From assembly GCA_905250885.1 (NCBI GenBank), contig CAJNOQ010000178.1, positions 1 through 64,000 on the forward strand: a stretch of 64,000 bases of DNA, given 5' to 3'. Positions 1 to 10,617 of this stretch are shown piece by piece. The translations under genes and the position numbers were made by a program. The first letter of the stretch is position 1. Every line of letters starts with the position of its first letter. This stretch comes from Didymodactylos carnosus (lineage: Eukaryota > Rotifera > Eurotatoria > Philodinida > Philodinidae). The notes below the pieces were generated by a model that ran no database searches, was not told the origin of the DNA, and saw only the letters and a program-made list of their open reading frames with translations.

Positions 1-1655
1 TTTTAGGACATTTCGATGTTTGTTCAATTAACACAACGTTTAAAAGCTTAAGATCATCTTCTATATACCACTTTGTAGAGAAATGAATGGCAAATCTTTT
101 GGTAATAAGATGAGCTCTGTGAATGCAAAGGGAAATGAGAAAAACTGAAAATAAAAACTACATTAATCTTTCTGTACCACCCGTTAGTAAATAAAAATGC
201 TACTTTTTTTTCCAGTGCACTTTTTGTATTCTAAACTTGATTTGTTGTTAAACGCTAATATGATCTAAGATGCAGCGAAGTCCATACTCTCTCTCTATAT
301 ACGATATGTCATTAAATGAATGACGTGTATCGATACGAACAAAAAAAACAAAGGGGGAGAAATTCAATTGCTTCTCACAGTGTGCTATGCAAAGACTGAA
401 AAGTTAACTGATTGAAACATGCTGATTCTATAAGTTTCAGGATGATGTTTGACTCCAAAACCGGATATGTATGAACTTGTAGATTGATATACTATTAAAC
501 CGGAAAATTCAATATTTAAGAATATTTGCACACCTTCTGTTTTCGCATAATCACAGCATCATTTGTTACATTAAAACTATGTGAGCGAGAGAACTTATGA
601 TTCTAATACTGTTTAAACACTACACATTTGACAAAAAAGGATAGAACAGAGGTAGCATGAGTAGAAAGACACCCTTCGTGATATTCCTCTACTGAATCTT
701 AGAATCCATCGCAATATATATTTCACTATACACGTATATTGTGACAAGGTCGAAATTAATCATCTTCTGGGAAAGTCATTATTTTTTCGCGAGTCACTTA
801 TTATAAGTTAATTAAAACACACATCAAAGAAATTAACAGCACACTGTTTGTATACAACTGTTTTGCATTAACTAAACATGTACAAAATTGCAAACATTGA
901 ATGATGTCCGTGAGCATGAACAGCTTAACTTCTCGATGAATAAATTATGCACACACATAAAAAAAATTTTATCTATTTTTACACGTTCGAATCACCTTTT
1001 CCTGAATCTCGATGCGCAAGCACAATAGAGAACGATTCACTGACTCAAGAGAGGAAACATACCTAGAAGAAATTAAGATTGTTTTTTTGTGGTGTTAATG
1101 AATCTTCCTTCGTTTTACATAGTTTAGTTGAATATAAATTAAATTTTGAGATTATTTACGGGCTATTTGCCTAAAGCTATTGGAAATTGACTCTTAATTA
1201 TCTTGCTTTACTTTACAGAACAAAGAATAAAAGTGCATGCATGCTTTCCTTTATATCTTCAGGGAATAAAATTAGTTTTTTAAAAAAGAATTACTCCTCA
1301 GTTGGGAGACTTGACACAATTAAATCGACGAACAAAAACTCATTTCGAATAAAAGAAAAATGATAAAAAGCGCATCATTATTCATATACTCTAGAAATAC
1401 GAGAAGGAGCATAATCTTTATGTGCCGACTTATTCGGATCATCATACTGTCGTAGTGTACAGGGACTATAAATGGTGATATATAATGTATCAGCAGAGAT
1501 TTTATTGACTTTGTAAAGTAATTAATATTTTCTTCTTGATTTTTGAAACAAACAACATACTTTTTGCTTGGATAAAATCAGTCAAACACAGAATAACTTA
1601 GATTTCGACCATTTTATTTTATATACGATTTTGTACATTATAAATATTAGACATA
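1..1655. other. No gene seen
   Basis: AT-rich sequence with short frames only. No splice-linked coding exons, RNA gene or clear repeat was recognised. Confidence 0.6.
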
Positions 1656-2856
1656 CAGTTAGTGGAAAAATTGTTCATACTATGGATAACAAAACATTTG
1701 TAACGTCATTATCTTCTGAAGAAGAAACGATAGAAAGATATTTCTTTTTTACCATTCGATAGCCCTAAGTCTCAGCTTTATTCCTTGTTAATAGCAGATT
1801 TTTATCTCAAATCTTTCTATCAAAAGACAGACGCTTTTTAACTTTGTTCTGTTTTTTCGCTCTATAAGTGTTCGTGCGATCACTAATTCACTTCTATTTG
1901 GATATTCATCGAACCGATAAAATTCTTGTTTATATACCATTCGAAAGTGCAAAGTCTGGGGTTTACGATAAATAAAAAAAATATGAGAAATAATTAAAAA
2001 ATAAAGTATATTTTCTACGCATCTTACGATTACTTATTATTCCACTCATCTTTCTCTTCTTTTTTTTTTGACAGGTGCAAATAATTGGCAGCTTGACACA
2101 AGCATATCTGAATAATAGCTATATTTTTAATTAATTAGTCGAATTGTACATAAAAACATATTTGATCTACGTAAAACTCATCAAAAAGTACTTTAAATAT
2201 ACTATTTGATAGCCCTTAAAAAACTGCATGTATCTGTTATAGTTTAATTAAAATCACCTAGTTATCTCATGTCGTTTAAATCGATTTACTTTTTCAGCAC
2301 ACAAACGACATCCTGAGTATGACTCACTAATCTGCTTATTTTCAGTATTTAACTCAAGTGTAAACGTTTTCAAAGATGACAGATTTGTAGAAAAAACAAT
2401 TCTCTACAAAATGAGCTGTTTCATGTTTAAAAATAATTAACACCTGATGAGGTGCACGCCATTCTATTCAGAAGGCTTTTAGATCTACATTGTGCTAACA
2501 TAAACAAAAGAAAAACCAAACGACAACAATACTGTTCTTTGTTATGCAAAAACTTCCTGAATAGAATAGAATTATATGCACCTCATCAGCTTCATCTATA
2601 AATATCCAAATAGGCGTGAATTAGTGATCGCACGAACACTTAACTTATAGAGCGAAAAAAACAGAACAAAGTTAAAAAGCGTCTGTCTTTTGATAGAAAG
2701 ATTTGAGATAAAAATCTGCTATTAACAAGGAATAAAGCTGAGACTTAGGGCTATCGAATGGTAAAAAAGAAATATCTTTCTATCGTTTCTTCTTCAGAGG
2801 ATAATGACATTACAAATGTTTAGTCCTCATTGTACGAACACTTTTTCTACCAACTG
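1656..2856. mobile_element. Non-autonomous Tc1/mariner-type element (MITE)
   Basis: The two ends are long inverted repeats: about 1656-1913 on the left matches the reverse complement of about 2601-2856, with scattered mismatches. The outer ends read CAGTTAGTGGAAAAATTGTT and, reversed, CAGTTGGTAGAAAAAGTGTT. Each is flanked by TA (1654-1655 and 2857-2858). CAGTT termini with TA target duplication are typical of the Tc1/mariner superfamily. No transposase frame is present in the roughly 690-base interior, so the copy would need a transposase supplied elsewhere. The two arms differ at several percent of positions, suggesting an old insertion. The superfamily call rests on termini and TA sites only. 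Confidence 0.75.
2443..2590. repeat. Short inverted repeat inside the Tc1-type element
   Basis: TGATGAGGTGCA followed by CCATTCTATTCAG (about 2446-2475) is mirrored by the complement at about 2553-2588. This makes imperfect arms of about 35 bases around a 75-base loop. It may be a small nested insertion or an internal hairpin of the host element. Confidence 0.5.
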
Positions 2857-4219
2857 TATATGCAAACACAGGATCTAGTGTTAGTCGTTTTTCTTCATAA
2901 CGTCGCAGCGCAAATGGTTCTTATTTTGAGCAAAAATTTTATTACATAGGCTAGTATTATACCAAGTGATGTGTAAAGATGTACAGAGTAGCTGATTTTT
3001 TAGTCTTGGTCCTATCCGGGGAAAGTTTTTTTGAGGCCTAGCTCTACTTCTACTCTATTCGTTGAGAATTTTGAGACTTTTTCATCGACAACAACTTCTT
3101 TATTTTTTAATATAAATCCATCACATCGATGAACGATATAATCTTTCTTAAACAAAGCCCATGTTCTGTCATACCTGCCATGTAGGGTAAGGTAAGGGTG
3201 CCCTGCACGCCTCTAGTGACGCATGTGAGAAAAAATTCAGAATGTATATGTATGCTAGAAGGCACAATTTAGGCCCTAAAAGTCATGATCATTGAAGTGC
3301 AATATATTTCTTGCAACATACGTTTAAATTTTTAAATTATTCAATCATGATCAAGCACCTAGATTTGCACATTTGACGTTTTTCTAATTATACACTAGTA
3401 GTTGAATATACTAAGACAAAAATTAGAAATTGAGGTCTTGAAATTTTTCTATTTCAGATAAGAGACGGTAGTAGGTGTCTTTATAATTGTTTGAATTTCA
3501 AATGTTCGCTCATAAAACTCAAAGAAGTTTTAGATATTATCTGTGTTAAACTGTAGGTTAAAGTGTCTAGAGTCGTTAAGAAATAATCCGGTATTTCTAG
3601 GTAGTATCAAAGTTTCATTCGAATCGGTTGGCTGCACGGAGTAGAACAAAGACGATGTATCGAAGAGAGTCTTAAGATAAAGCTTGTGAATAACGACAAC
3701 ATAACAACGTATCAATGAGAAAATGAAATTATAGTAGAATGAGCAAAGGCATCTTTTTACTTTCAGATTTAACAAAATTTTTTAAATTTCATATCACGGA
3801 TAAGGATTCGAGACTTGATCACTTGGCTCTTTTCGTACGTGCAGTAAGCTAACAAGTCAAAGACTTTAATCATCACATTTTTCTCCCATTTCCAGTGATT
3901 TAGCTTGCACACTCTCATTGGGATTCTAAATTTTTTGGGTCAAGGAAACTGACCATCAACATAACTCTTTTGGTAATAGTACTATATATTAACAGTTCAG
4001 CTATTTAGGTTAGAAAAATTGTTTTTTAACTTCACCGCCTTTCTACTTCTCATGAAATTGTTGTCAGTCTTTTTGTTTCTTTGATAATGCTAATATGCTT
4101 TAGACCCACATGTTTATTTAAAAAATTTCTTCACTTGCTACATTATTATTCACTGATACTTTACATTCTTTCTTATGATCTACACCATGACACAAAAAGA
4201 ATTTTAAACAGACAGTAAA
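2857..4219. other. No gene seen
   Basis: AT-rich spacer between two inverted-repeat elements. A minus-strand frame of 81 codons at 3530-3775 has no recognisable similarity or splice context. Confidence 0.55.
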
Positions 4220-4971
4220 GATATACACCTCCTTTCCTTTTCTAGTCTAGAAAACTAATCGTTGAATAATTATGTATCTTCTCTATCTCCTGTGTTTAGT
4301 CAAATAGTCGATTTCGTATGCCTTTTAAAATGGAACTGACATGTCTTTTTTTTTCATCTGTTTTGAACAAAATACAAATTTGTAGCGTATTAAGGTCTAC
4401 GGCATAAATAAGTTTAATAATAATTATTCACTAACAGGTCAACATTATGAAGCACTTCAAGCTGCAAGAATAAATTGAGATTTTGTAGATCTTTTAACAT
4501 ATTTTTGAATAAATATCCGTGGGGATAATGGCTGTTCTATCATGATAAAAATTCAGTTTGTACTATCAAATCAGTTAGTTTATAAGAACATGCCTTATAG
4601 AATTTTTTCGGATATTGATTATATTCACTCATTTCGACTCTACTTATTCATAGTTTTTCCTAGTAATTTCTTCTCATTCTTGTAATGGATGTTTTACTAC
4701 AGTAGGTTACTGCCTGAGGCTATTAATTATAAGAAAAGCAAAATTATTTTTATAGCACGTAGACTTTGATACGCTACAAATTTGTATTTTGTTCAAAACA
4801 AATGAAAAAGGCAATGTAATCGTTTAGAAACATCCTCGTTAAAGACATGTCAGTTCCGTTCTAAAAGGCATACGAAATCAACTATTTAACTAACCACAGG
4901 AAATAGAGAAGATACATAATTATTCAACGATTAGTCTTCTAGAATGGGAAAGGAGAGGAAGTGTCTATCTA
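4220..4971. repeat. Long inverted-repeat element, MITE-like
   Basis: About 4220-4410 is the imperfect reverse complement of about 4751-4971. Shared blocks include TACAAATTTGTA with its neighbour TTTTGTTCAAAAC, the block around GACATGTC, and ATACATAATTATTCAACGAT. The right arm carries about 25 extra bases. The spacer of about 340 bases has no coding frame. Outer ends are divergent and no clean target duplication is visible, so the family is unassigned. Confidence 0.6.
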
Positions 4972-5420
4972 AGCTTATACTTTTTGTTTAAATTGATATC
5001 AATTATACAAAAGAGAATATTAAAGATTATGCGAACACAAACATATAGAAGCTGAAATTTCAAACAAACTATATCAAATCCATATTAGTATAATTCACGC
5101 AAAGAATTTGTTGATTGGATAAAACCAGAAAAGATCCCGATGAGAATGTAAAATGGATCCAGTAATAAAAATTTGAATATGAACAAGGGCGATGAGATGA
5201 AACTGAAAAGGCTGACAAGAAATCCGAAATCTTTTGTACGTGTGTTATACAAGTTTTTGTATATCGGATCCATTGTGCATTTTCATCGGAATCTCTTAAA
5301 TTCCTGTCCTGGTTATTTGGTTTTAAAAAGAAACCGAACTATCGCGTAAAACATGTACGCAAGAGAAAGCAGACGACAATACATTGTACTACTGAATAGA
5401 GATAAATATGAGTAAATGTA
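4972..5420. other. No confident gene; one hydrophobic minus-strand frame
   Basis: A minus-strand frame at 5085-5273 could encode 62 residues with a hydrophobic middle (SLFSFISSPLFIFKFLLL). There is no splice or similarity support, so it is not called as a gene. Confidence 0.4.
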
Positions 5421-5909
5421 CTTTTGATGACCAAATTTTTCAGCATATATTTCATATTTTTATTTCTCAACAAAGTACAACGTACAACACAAACATATTC
5501 ATTGAGATTTTAATCAAACGTACAATATTTTTACAGTTTTATTTATATCCATTTAAAAAATTTAAAGCTATGCTAACTTTCTTGGAACGCCCTTTTGCTT
5601 TTCGTTTGCCTAATGGTTGAATACGTGTTTTATCGCTAACTTGATACAAGTTAGATAAAATTGCTAATCCAACAGAATGTTTACACGAATATACTAATAA
5701 TAGTACAACAAGCGAACAGAATTGTTGCCACACCAGAAAACCATTGAATTTTAAATTTAAAGCTTTAAATTTTTTAAATGGATATAAATAAAACTGTAAA
5801 AATATTGTACGTTTGATTAAAATCTCAATGAATATGTTTGTGTTGTACGTTGTACTTTGTTGAGAAATAAAAATATGAAATATATGCTGAAAAATTTGGT
5901 CATCAAAAG
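5421..5909. mobile_element. Young MITE with perfect 149-base inverted repeats
   Basis: Bases 5421-5569 and 5761-5909 are exact reverse complements over all 149 positions by manual comparison, separated by 191 unique bases. Termini are CTTTTGATGACC / GGTCATCAAAAG, and both sides are flanked by TA (5419-5420 and 5910-5911). The size, lack of coding capacity and TA duplication fit a non-autonomous TA-targeting DNA transposon (Tc1/mariner-like or relative). Identical arms imply a very recent insertion or recent gene conversion. Confidence 0.75.
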
Positions 5910-6238
5910 TATCCTCTTTTGGTGATCAAAAAAATTGATACCCGATAAATATTGTTGAAAATAAAGAAGTCATTGAAATACGAATAAAATCGTCATATTC
6001 TACATAACAACAAGGAGAAAAAGTGTATTATTTATGTTGAGAGTTAATGCTAGAAAATGATCAAACTCGTTTGTGTATCAGTGTTTGTATCATTTCTAGG
6101 AAAAGACATGTGAACTACGGTCAGTTGTATCATGTATACTTCAACGTTGAGATCTATAAATTGTAGTACTGTAGAAGACAAGCAAGAACTGTATTATAAC
6201 TCTTACAGCATCCAAATAGAACTTCCAAGAAGATTTTA
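5910..6238. other. No gene seen
   Basis: AT-rich spacer. Just outside the MITE, TTTTGGTGATCAAAA (about 5918-5932) is a near-palindrome that resembles the MITE end and may be a remnant of a second copy. Confidence 0.45.
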
Positions 6239-6832
6239 TGTTCCCGTAATAGAAGACCATTCCTTAACAAATGATCATCCGATATTAGAAGACCAGCCTA
6301 AGGTTGTTGCAAGCCGGAATACAGAACCAAGATTGTTTATTTCTGCTATATTTTTTGAAACAAAATAATTATATATTTAGAATAAAGAGAATAAATTTTC
6401 TTCACTTGCGTGTATTGTCGAGTTGAAAGAACGTCCTTGGACGATCGTGTTTGGATTGCGTATCGACAAGAAACATCGACTAATCTGAAGCAAACAACAC
6501 CTAATAAATTTTCCAGCAGAAAATAAAATTGTTACTGGAGATTGAAATGAAGCTTTTTGTAACATCTCAAAATAATTGTTGTTTTGCTAAAAAATGTTGT
6601 ATATTTTTGAAAAAGAAAAGAAAAACCTTTAAATCCCAGAAGAAATGGAAAAACTTTCAAGTGAAAAAGGAAAACGAATGTGAAAGATCATTATTGATAA
6701 AAATGACTTTAGAGAATTCTAGTCATGAATGATGAGAAAAAAGTTGACCTCAATAGAAGACCACTCTGAAAGTTTTGAGTTGGTGGACAAAATCAAAGAC
6801 CATCTGGTCTTCTGTTACGAGGAGGGGTTTAA
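6239..6832. mobile_element. MITE, 'TAGAAGACCA' family, copy 1 (degraded)
   Basis: The left end CCCGTAATAGAAGACCATT (about 6244) and the reversed right end CCTCGTAACAGAAGACCAGA (about 6825) are inverted relatives. The internal motif TAGAAGACCA recurs at 6286 and 6755. The right 90 bases resemble the right end of the copy inserted in the LINE at 10287-10617, including GACAAAAT followed closely by GACCA and TCTTCT. No coding gene is supported; the open frame at 6132-6368 overlaps the left end and has no similarity. Left boundary is approximate. Confidence 0.45.
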
Positions 6833-7126
6833 CGTGAAAACGCATTATAATTCAAATTCAGCATCTGCTTCCACTCACTGCTCGTTATTATCTGTTTAGA
6901 GATTAAAATTATTATCAACTATAATGGATCTTCTATAAAAATTATTAGGATATGTAGTGAAACAGCGTGCATTAGTGGTCATTTTGGGATACCCGGTATT
7001 TGTAGGAAGGTATTCTACAATAACGCACAAATGAGTTGGATAATCAATTAAGTAAAATTCGCTTGAAAGTTGAACGAGTAAAACGAGAAAAAGAATTTTA
7101 ATAAAAGTTTTATTAAAATTCTTAAC

Positions 7127-7300
7127 ATGATAGCCGCAATGGTTCTTAAATTTTTATTTTTATTTTTAATCTTGCCTATAAACTCAAAAAACGTTATTAA
7201 TTTACCAGACAAAGTAGAACAATCTTATAATACAAATCGTTCAATGCAAAATTATATTGAATTTCTAAAAACAACGTATTCAGGCGTGTTTAATAATTAA
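7127..7300 (+). CDS. Possible small secreted peptide, 57 aa
   Basis: ATG at 7127 opens a frame of 57 codons ending in TAA at 7298-7300. The N-terminus MIAAMVLKFLFLFLILPINS looks like a signal peptide (short start, about 12 hydrophobic residues, small polar residue at the end). The remaining 37 residues are polar with no cysteines. A 13-base-pair hairpin (AAGAATTTTAATA / TATTAAAATTCTT, 7091-7123) lies directly before the ATG. No homologue is recognised. It could be a first exon, a peptide gene or a chance frame in AT-rich DNA. Confidence 0.25.
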   Translation: MIAAMVLKFLFLFLILPINSKNVINLPDKVEQSYNTNRSMQNYIEFLKTTYSGVFNN

Positions 7301-7936
7301 ATTAAACACTATTCTTGATACGCCCGTATCGTTTTCACAATAAACAATGCACTTATTTTCTTTCCACAAATTACATGCATTTCTCGTGTAGCTGGAAGCT
7401 GTCAATCACAAAACTTTATTAAGCCGCAGAGAGATCGGTAACAAAGTTTAAAACTACATCGTATAACGCGGTTTTTTCAAAAACGAGTAGCGATATCATT
7501 CCACGACACATTAATATAGATCTCTCTCTCTGTTTCATAGATCTTTATTTATTAAACAGGCAACTAGCACTGGATATTATTTTTTTTTCAAATCATTATT
7601 GTGAGATTTCATTGTCAAATTAGAATAGTAGATATTTTATCTTTTAAACATTTAATATGCTGATAGGTTATTTTTCCTGTACACATGTGAATTATTTATT
7701 TCTCTACATTTATTCATTCAATATTTTAATTCGAGATTTTGCTCGGTAACATAAGTAGATTAGCGTTACAATTTTGTAGTGATTTCTGGCATTTTGTTGT
7801 TTGACTATCTCAATATAATTTTTCTAAAACAATATTTTTTCATACATCGTACCCTAATGCAGTTGACAGAACATGACAAGAATATTAATTATCCTACTTT
7901 GAGCCAGAAAACAAGAATAATAGACAGTCATACATA

Positions 7937-7964
7937 AAAAAGTCGTCTCCGGAGACGACTTTTT
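7937..7964. repeat. Perfect 28-base palindrome
   Basis: AAAAAGTCGTCTCC joined directly to its reverse complement, with no spacer. The GC-rich core GTCGTCTCCGGAGACGAC stands out in AT-rich surroundings. It could be a protein-binding site or the fused ends of an excised element. Confidence 0.7.
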
Positions 7965-8311
7965 AGAAATAAACGGTGATAACGAATCGATAAGAAAATC
8001 TTTGCAGACAAGTTACTAGTTGTTTGTTTCTGCGATTAGGATTTTAGACTTTTGTTCGAAAGAAAATAGAAATCGAAACAAATTCTCAAATTTCAATGTG
8101 ATTAGTCAATATTTAAATCTAAAATCTGCTTACAAGAATTCAATCCTAATCACAATGAAGTATGTAATAAGCAGCCATCATGTGTTCAATTTGGTCTAAA
8201 TCATCAATCGGTGGACCCAGTCTGTGCTGTGATACAACAGTACCGTAACGATTTAAATAATACTGTTAAAAGGCATTAAACGATGGTGCTCTAAAGCGTC
8301 CTGAACTATAA

Positions 8312-8480
8312 CAACAAACGCACCATAAACAACGAGGATTTATTTTCAATAAAGATGAATTTCCGCTTTTAAACCGTACAAAAACCAATAGCAATAGCTT
8401 CCAGCAAGAAAGGTGGCATCCAAACGACGACCTATCAAATTCTCAACTGTTTACACAACTGAAAGATTCTTTGGGTTAAA
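8312..8480 (+). pseudogene. LINE ORF1-like C-terminal remnant
   Basis: About 55 codons are open in one frame after a stop at 8309-8311, including FPLLNRTKTNSNSFQQERWH and a segment reading LSNSQLFTQLKDSLG. The codons look coding-like and the piece precedes the endonuclease in the same orientation. That suggests the end of the LINE's first ORF. No zinc knuckle is visible. Function is inferred only from position. Confidence 0.35.
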
Positions 8481-8833
8481 ATTTGAGAAACAAATGGGTG
8501 AAATTCAACAGATTCTTCAATAAGTTGAAATAGTGGACCATAATACTCGATCGAATAAAACTAAAATGAATGAAATGTTGTAGCATTTAAAAATTTGGCA
8601 GTAAATGCGATGTAACCCATTACATCATTAATACCAAATGTGGATCCAAAAATAAAAAGTGATTTAAACGAATTCACTCTTCTGTATGTACAGAGTGAAG
8701 AAAGATTAAGACTAGATTACATAACAATGGATCCACCCGGTCAAATTATTAAATCAATAATAACAACATTGAACAAATTGCTGGGAATAAATGAAGTAGT
8801 CAGGTAAGGAACTGCTCGCTTAGTTACAAGCTA

Positions 8834-9766
8834 ATGGCTAACTTTCTGAACCTGAATACTGGTGCTTTTTTACCCCGACTTTCAACAGTTATAAACCCGG
8901 TAGAGGAAGCTTACAAAAAAATGAAAATGTATGATTTTAGAGATAAAAATTGTATCAAAGTATCGAAAATCCTTTGCGAATGGTATTTTGGCACTACTCT
9001 TGACTATTTAATAGATCTTTGGGAAAATAAAAATAAAAACGCTAATATAGAGATACATGAGCTCCCCTTAAATTTTGTGTCGTACAATGTTCAAGGTTTT
9101 TTGACGAGGAGTTTAGAAGTTTTAGAGCTTATTTATAAGTCTGATTCATCCTTTTGTATTTGTACGCAGGTAGGAAAATGGAACGACTTTAGGGTAGTTG
9201 ATCATAATCTTTTTTACCAACAACGGACGAATCACAGTGGAGGGGTAATGTTAGCGTTAGATTAACATCTCAAGAATAGTCGGGTCCCGTGTGATATACC
9301 TAACACAGTTATCGTAGACGTGGAAGCTTTGACTGATAATATCAGGATGATAGGGATCTACTGGCCTAAGGTTCAAAAGCGTGATGTGGATGATCTAAAA
9401 CCATTTTTAATCAAAAATACAACCATTTCAATGCAGCTGTAGAGGAATGGCGTACACCCTATTCTGATAGTAGAGGAAAAAAAGTTAAAAGAGTGGATAG
9501 ACGGAAATGGTTTGGAGTACGTTGAGGACTCGGAAAATTCGTCTAAAAGATCGGAGAGAAATATAGATTTTACTTTTGTAAATTTTGAAGGTATTAAAGG
9601 AGAAACATTACGATTTGGTTCGAATGATTACTGGCCTAATGCGTATAAAATTGAAAGTATAGTGTTCAAGACAGATGGCCTCTTCCCCATAATATCGTGG
9701 TCTTTGTATCAAGTTATTTTATTGTTACTACAGAATTTTTGGAAAGATAAACAAAAAATGAATTAA
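8834..9766 (+). pseudogene. LINE endonuclease domain, broken
   Basis: Frame 8834-9265 encodes 143 residues with FVSYNVQGF (the first APE-type endonuclease motif), a degenerate ICTQVGKW where E-T/Q normally lies, and HSGGVMLAL. About 9301-9420 continues as VDVEALTDNIRMIGIYWP in another frame. Frame 9512-9766 gives FTFVNFEG and the late NDYWPNAYKI region, corresponding to the S-D-H-x-P part. At least two frame breaks separate these pieces. The endonuclease would normally nick target DNA to prime reverse transcription; this copy cannot. Confidence 0.7.
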
Positions 9767-9786
9767 TAGCGACGGAATGGTATGAG

Positions 9787-10286
9787 TTGTATATTAAATT
9801 TTTGTCCGCACTTAAATCTAGATTGACAAAATATATTACCAGAGATAAATATAAACCGGCTTCACCGCAATACATCTTGGGAATATTAAAATATATTCGA
9901 AAAGTTCGGAATTTATATTATCGTTATCATTCTGAAGCGGTTAGAATTGCTCTTCGAAATTTAACCCGAGAAGTTAGAAAGGAAATAGCTTTGTATAAGT
10001 CGTCCACATGTAACTGTTTTTTATTATCTATTAATAATGCTCACGAGCAGTCCAAAACTAATTTTTGGTCCTTTTTATCACAAATCTACCGTCCAAAAAC
10101 GCTATTAATCTCTAAATTGCAAGTAAAAAATGAAATTATCTTAGACAAAAATTGGATTGTGGATAGGCTTTTTGATTATTATAGAAAGCAGTTCTTCCCT
10201 AACGTCCCGGGGATGACGAAGCAGGAGTTGGAGGACATTAAAATGATGATGAATAACTGTCAAGAGCCAATTAGTAAAACAACAGT
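9787..10286 (+). pseudogene. LINE linker between endonuclease and RT
   Basis: Open frame of about 166 codons up to the MITE. It is basic and helical, with segments such as YILGILKYIRKVRNLYYRYH and TNFWSFLSQIYRPK, typical of the region preceding the RT in APE-type LINEs. It ends QEPISKTTV, and the frame resumes as EVNKVIRKLKSKKSS after the MITE, so the two were continuous before insertion. Confidence 0.65.
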
Positions 10287-10617
10287 AAACCCTCTCCCCC
10301 ATAATAGAAGACCATCCCCTATTAGAAGTCTACTACCGACTATACGACTTGAAAGCCAAATAGAAGACTATGGTCTTCTAACTCCTAGAAGACCACCGCG
10401 AAAAAAATTGGAAAATGTCATCCCTATAAGGGAGTTTTCAAAAACATTTGGCCAAAACGTATTTCTAATAGGGGATGGACTTCAAGTACGTGGGGGTTAC
10501 CGTTGTACTACTAGCAGGCGACAAAATTTGACCGCAATAGAGGACCCCCCTTTAGAACTCGACTTGGGGGACAAAATAGAAGACCAGGTGATCTTCTATT
10601 ATGAGAGGGCGGGGGGT
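10287..10617. mobile_element. MITE, 'TAGAAGACCA' family, inserted in the LINE
   Basis: A 331-base insertion flanked by AGT on both sides (10284-10286 and 10618-10620). Removing one AGT and the insert restores a continuous LINE frame (ACA ACA GTT GAA GTA). Ends are inverted: ACCCTCTCCCCCATAATAGA on the left and, reversed, ACCCCCCGCCCTCTCATAAT on the right. A second inner inverted pair, CCATCCCCTATTAGAAG and its complement, lies near 10311 and 10467. It relates to copy 1 at 6239-6832. A 3-base target duplication is seen in CACTA- and PIF/Harbinger-type elements; superfamily is not assigned. Confidence 0.7.

Larger units (their letters stand above)
6833..8311. other. Intergenic with a small signal-peptide-like frame and a palindrome
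   Basis: Apart from the 57-codon frame at 7127-7300 and the 28-base palindrome at 7937-7964, no structured feature was recognised. The AATAAAA run near 7101 lies inside a hairpin. Confidence 0.5.

Noticed and set aside
980-1000. GTTCGAATC, a tRNA B-box look-alike
   Set aside because: No A box, acceptor stem or cloverleaf arms at proper spacing.
6132-6368. 78-codon plus-strand frame with IEDHSLTNDHPILEDQP
   Set aside because: It overlaps the left end of a MITE; the repeated 'EDH/EDQ' comes from the TAGAAGACCA motif.
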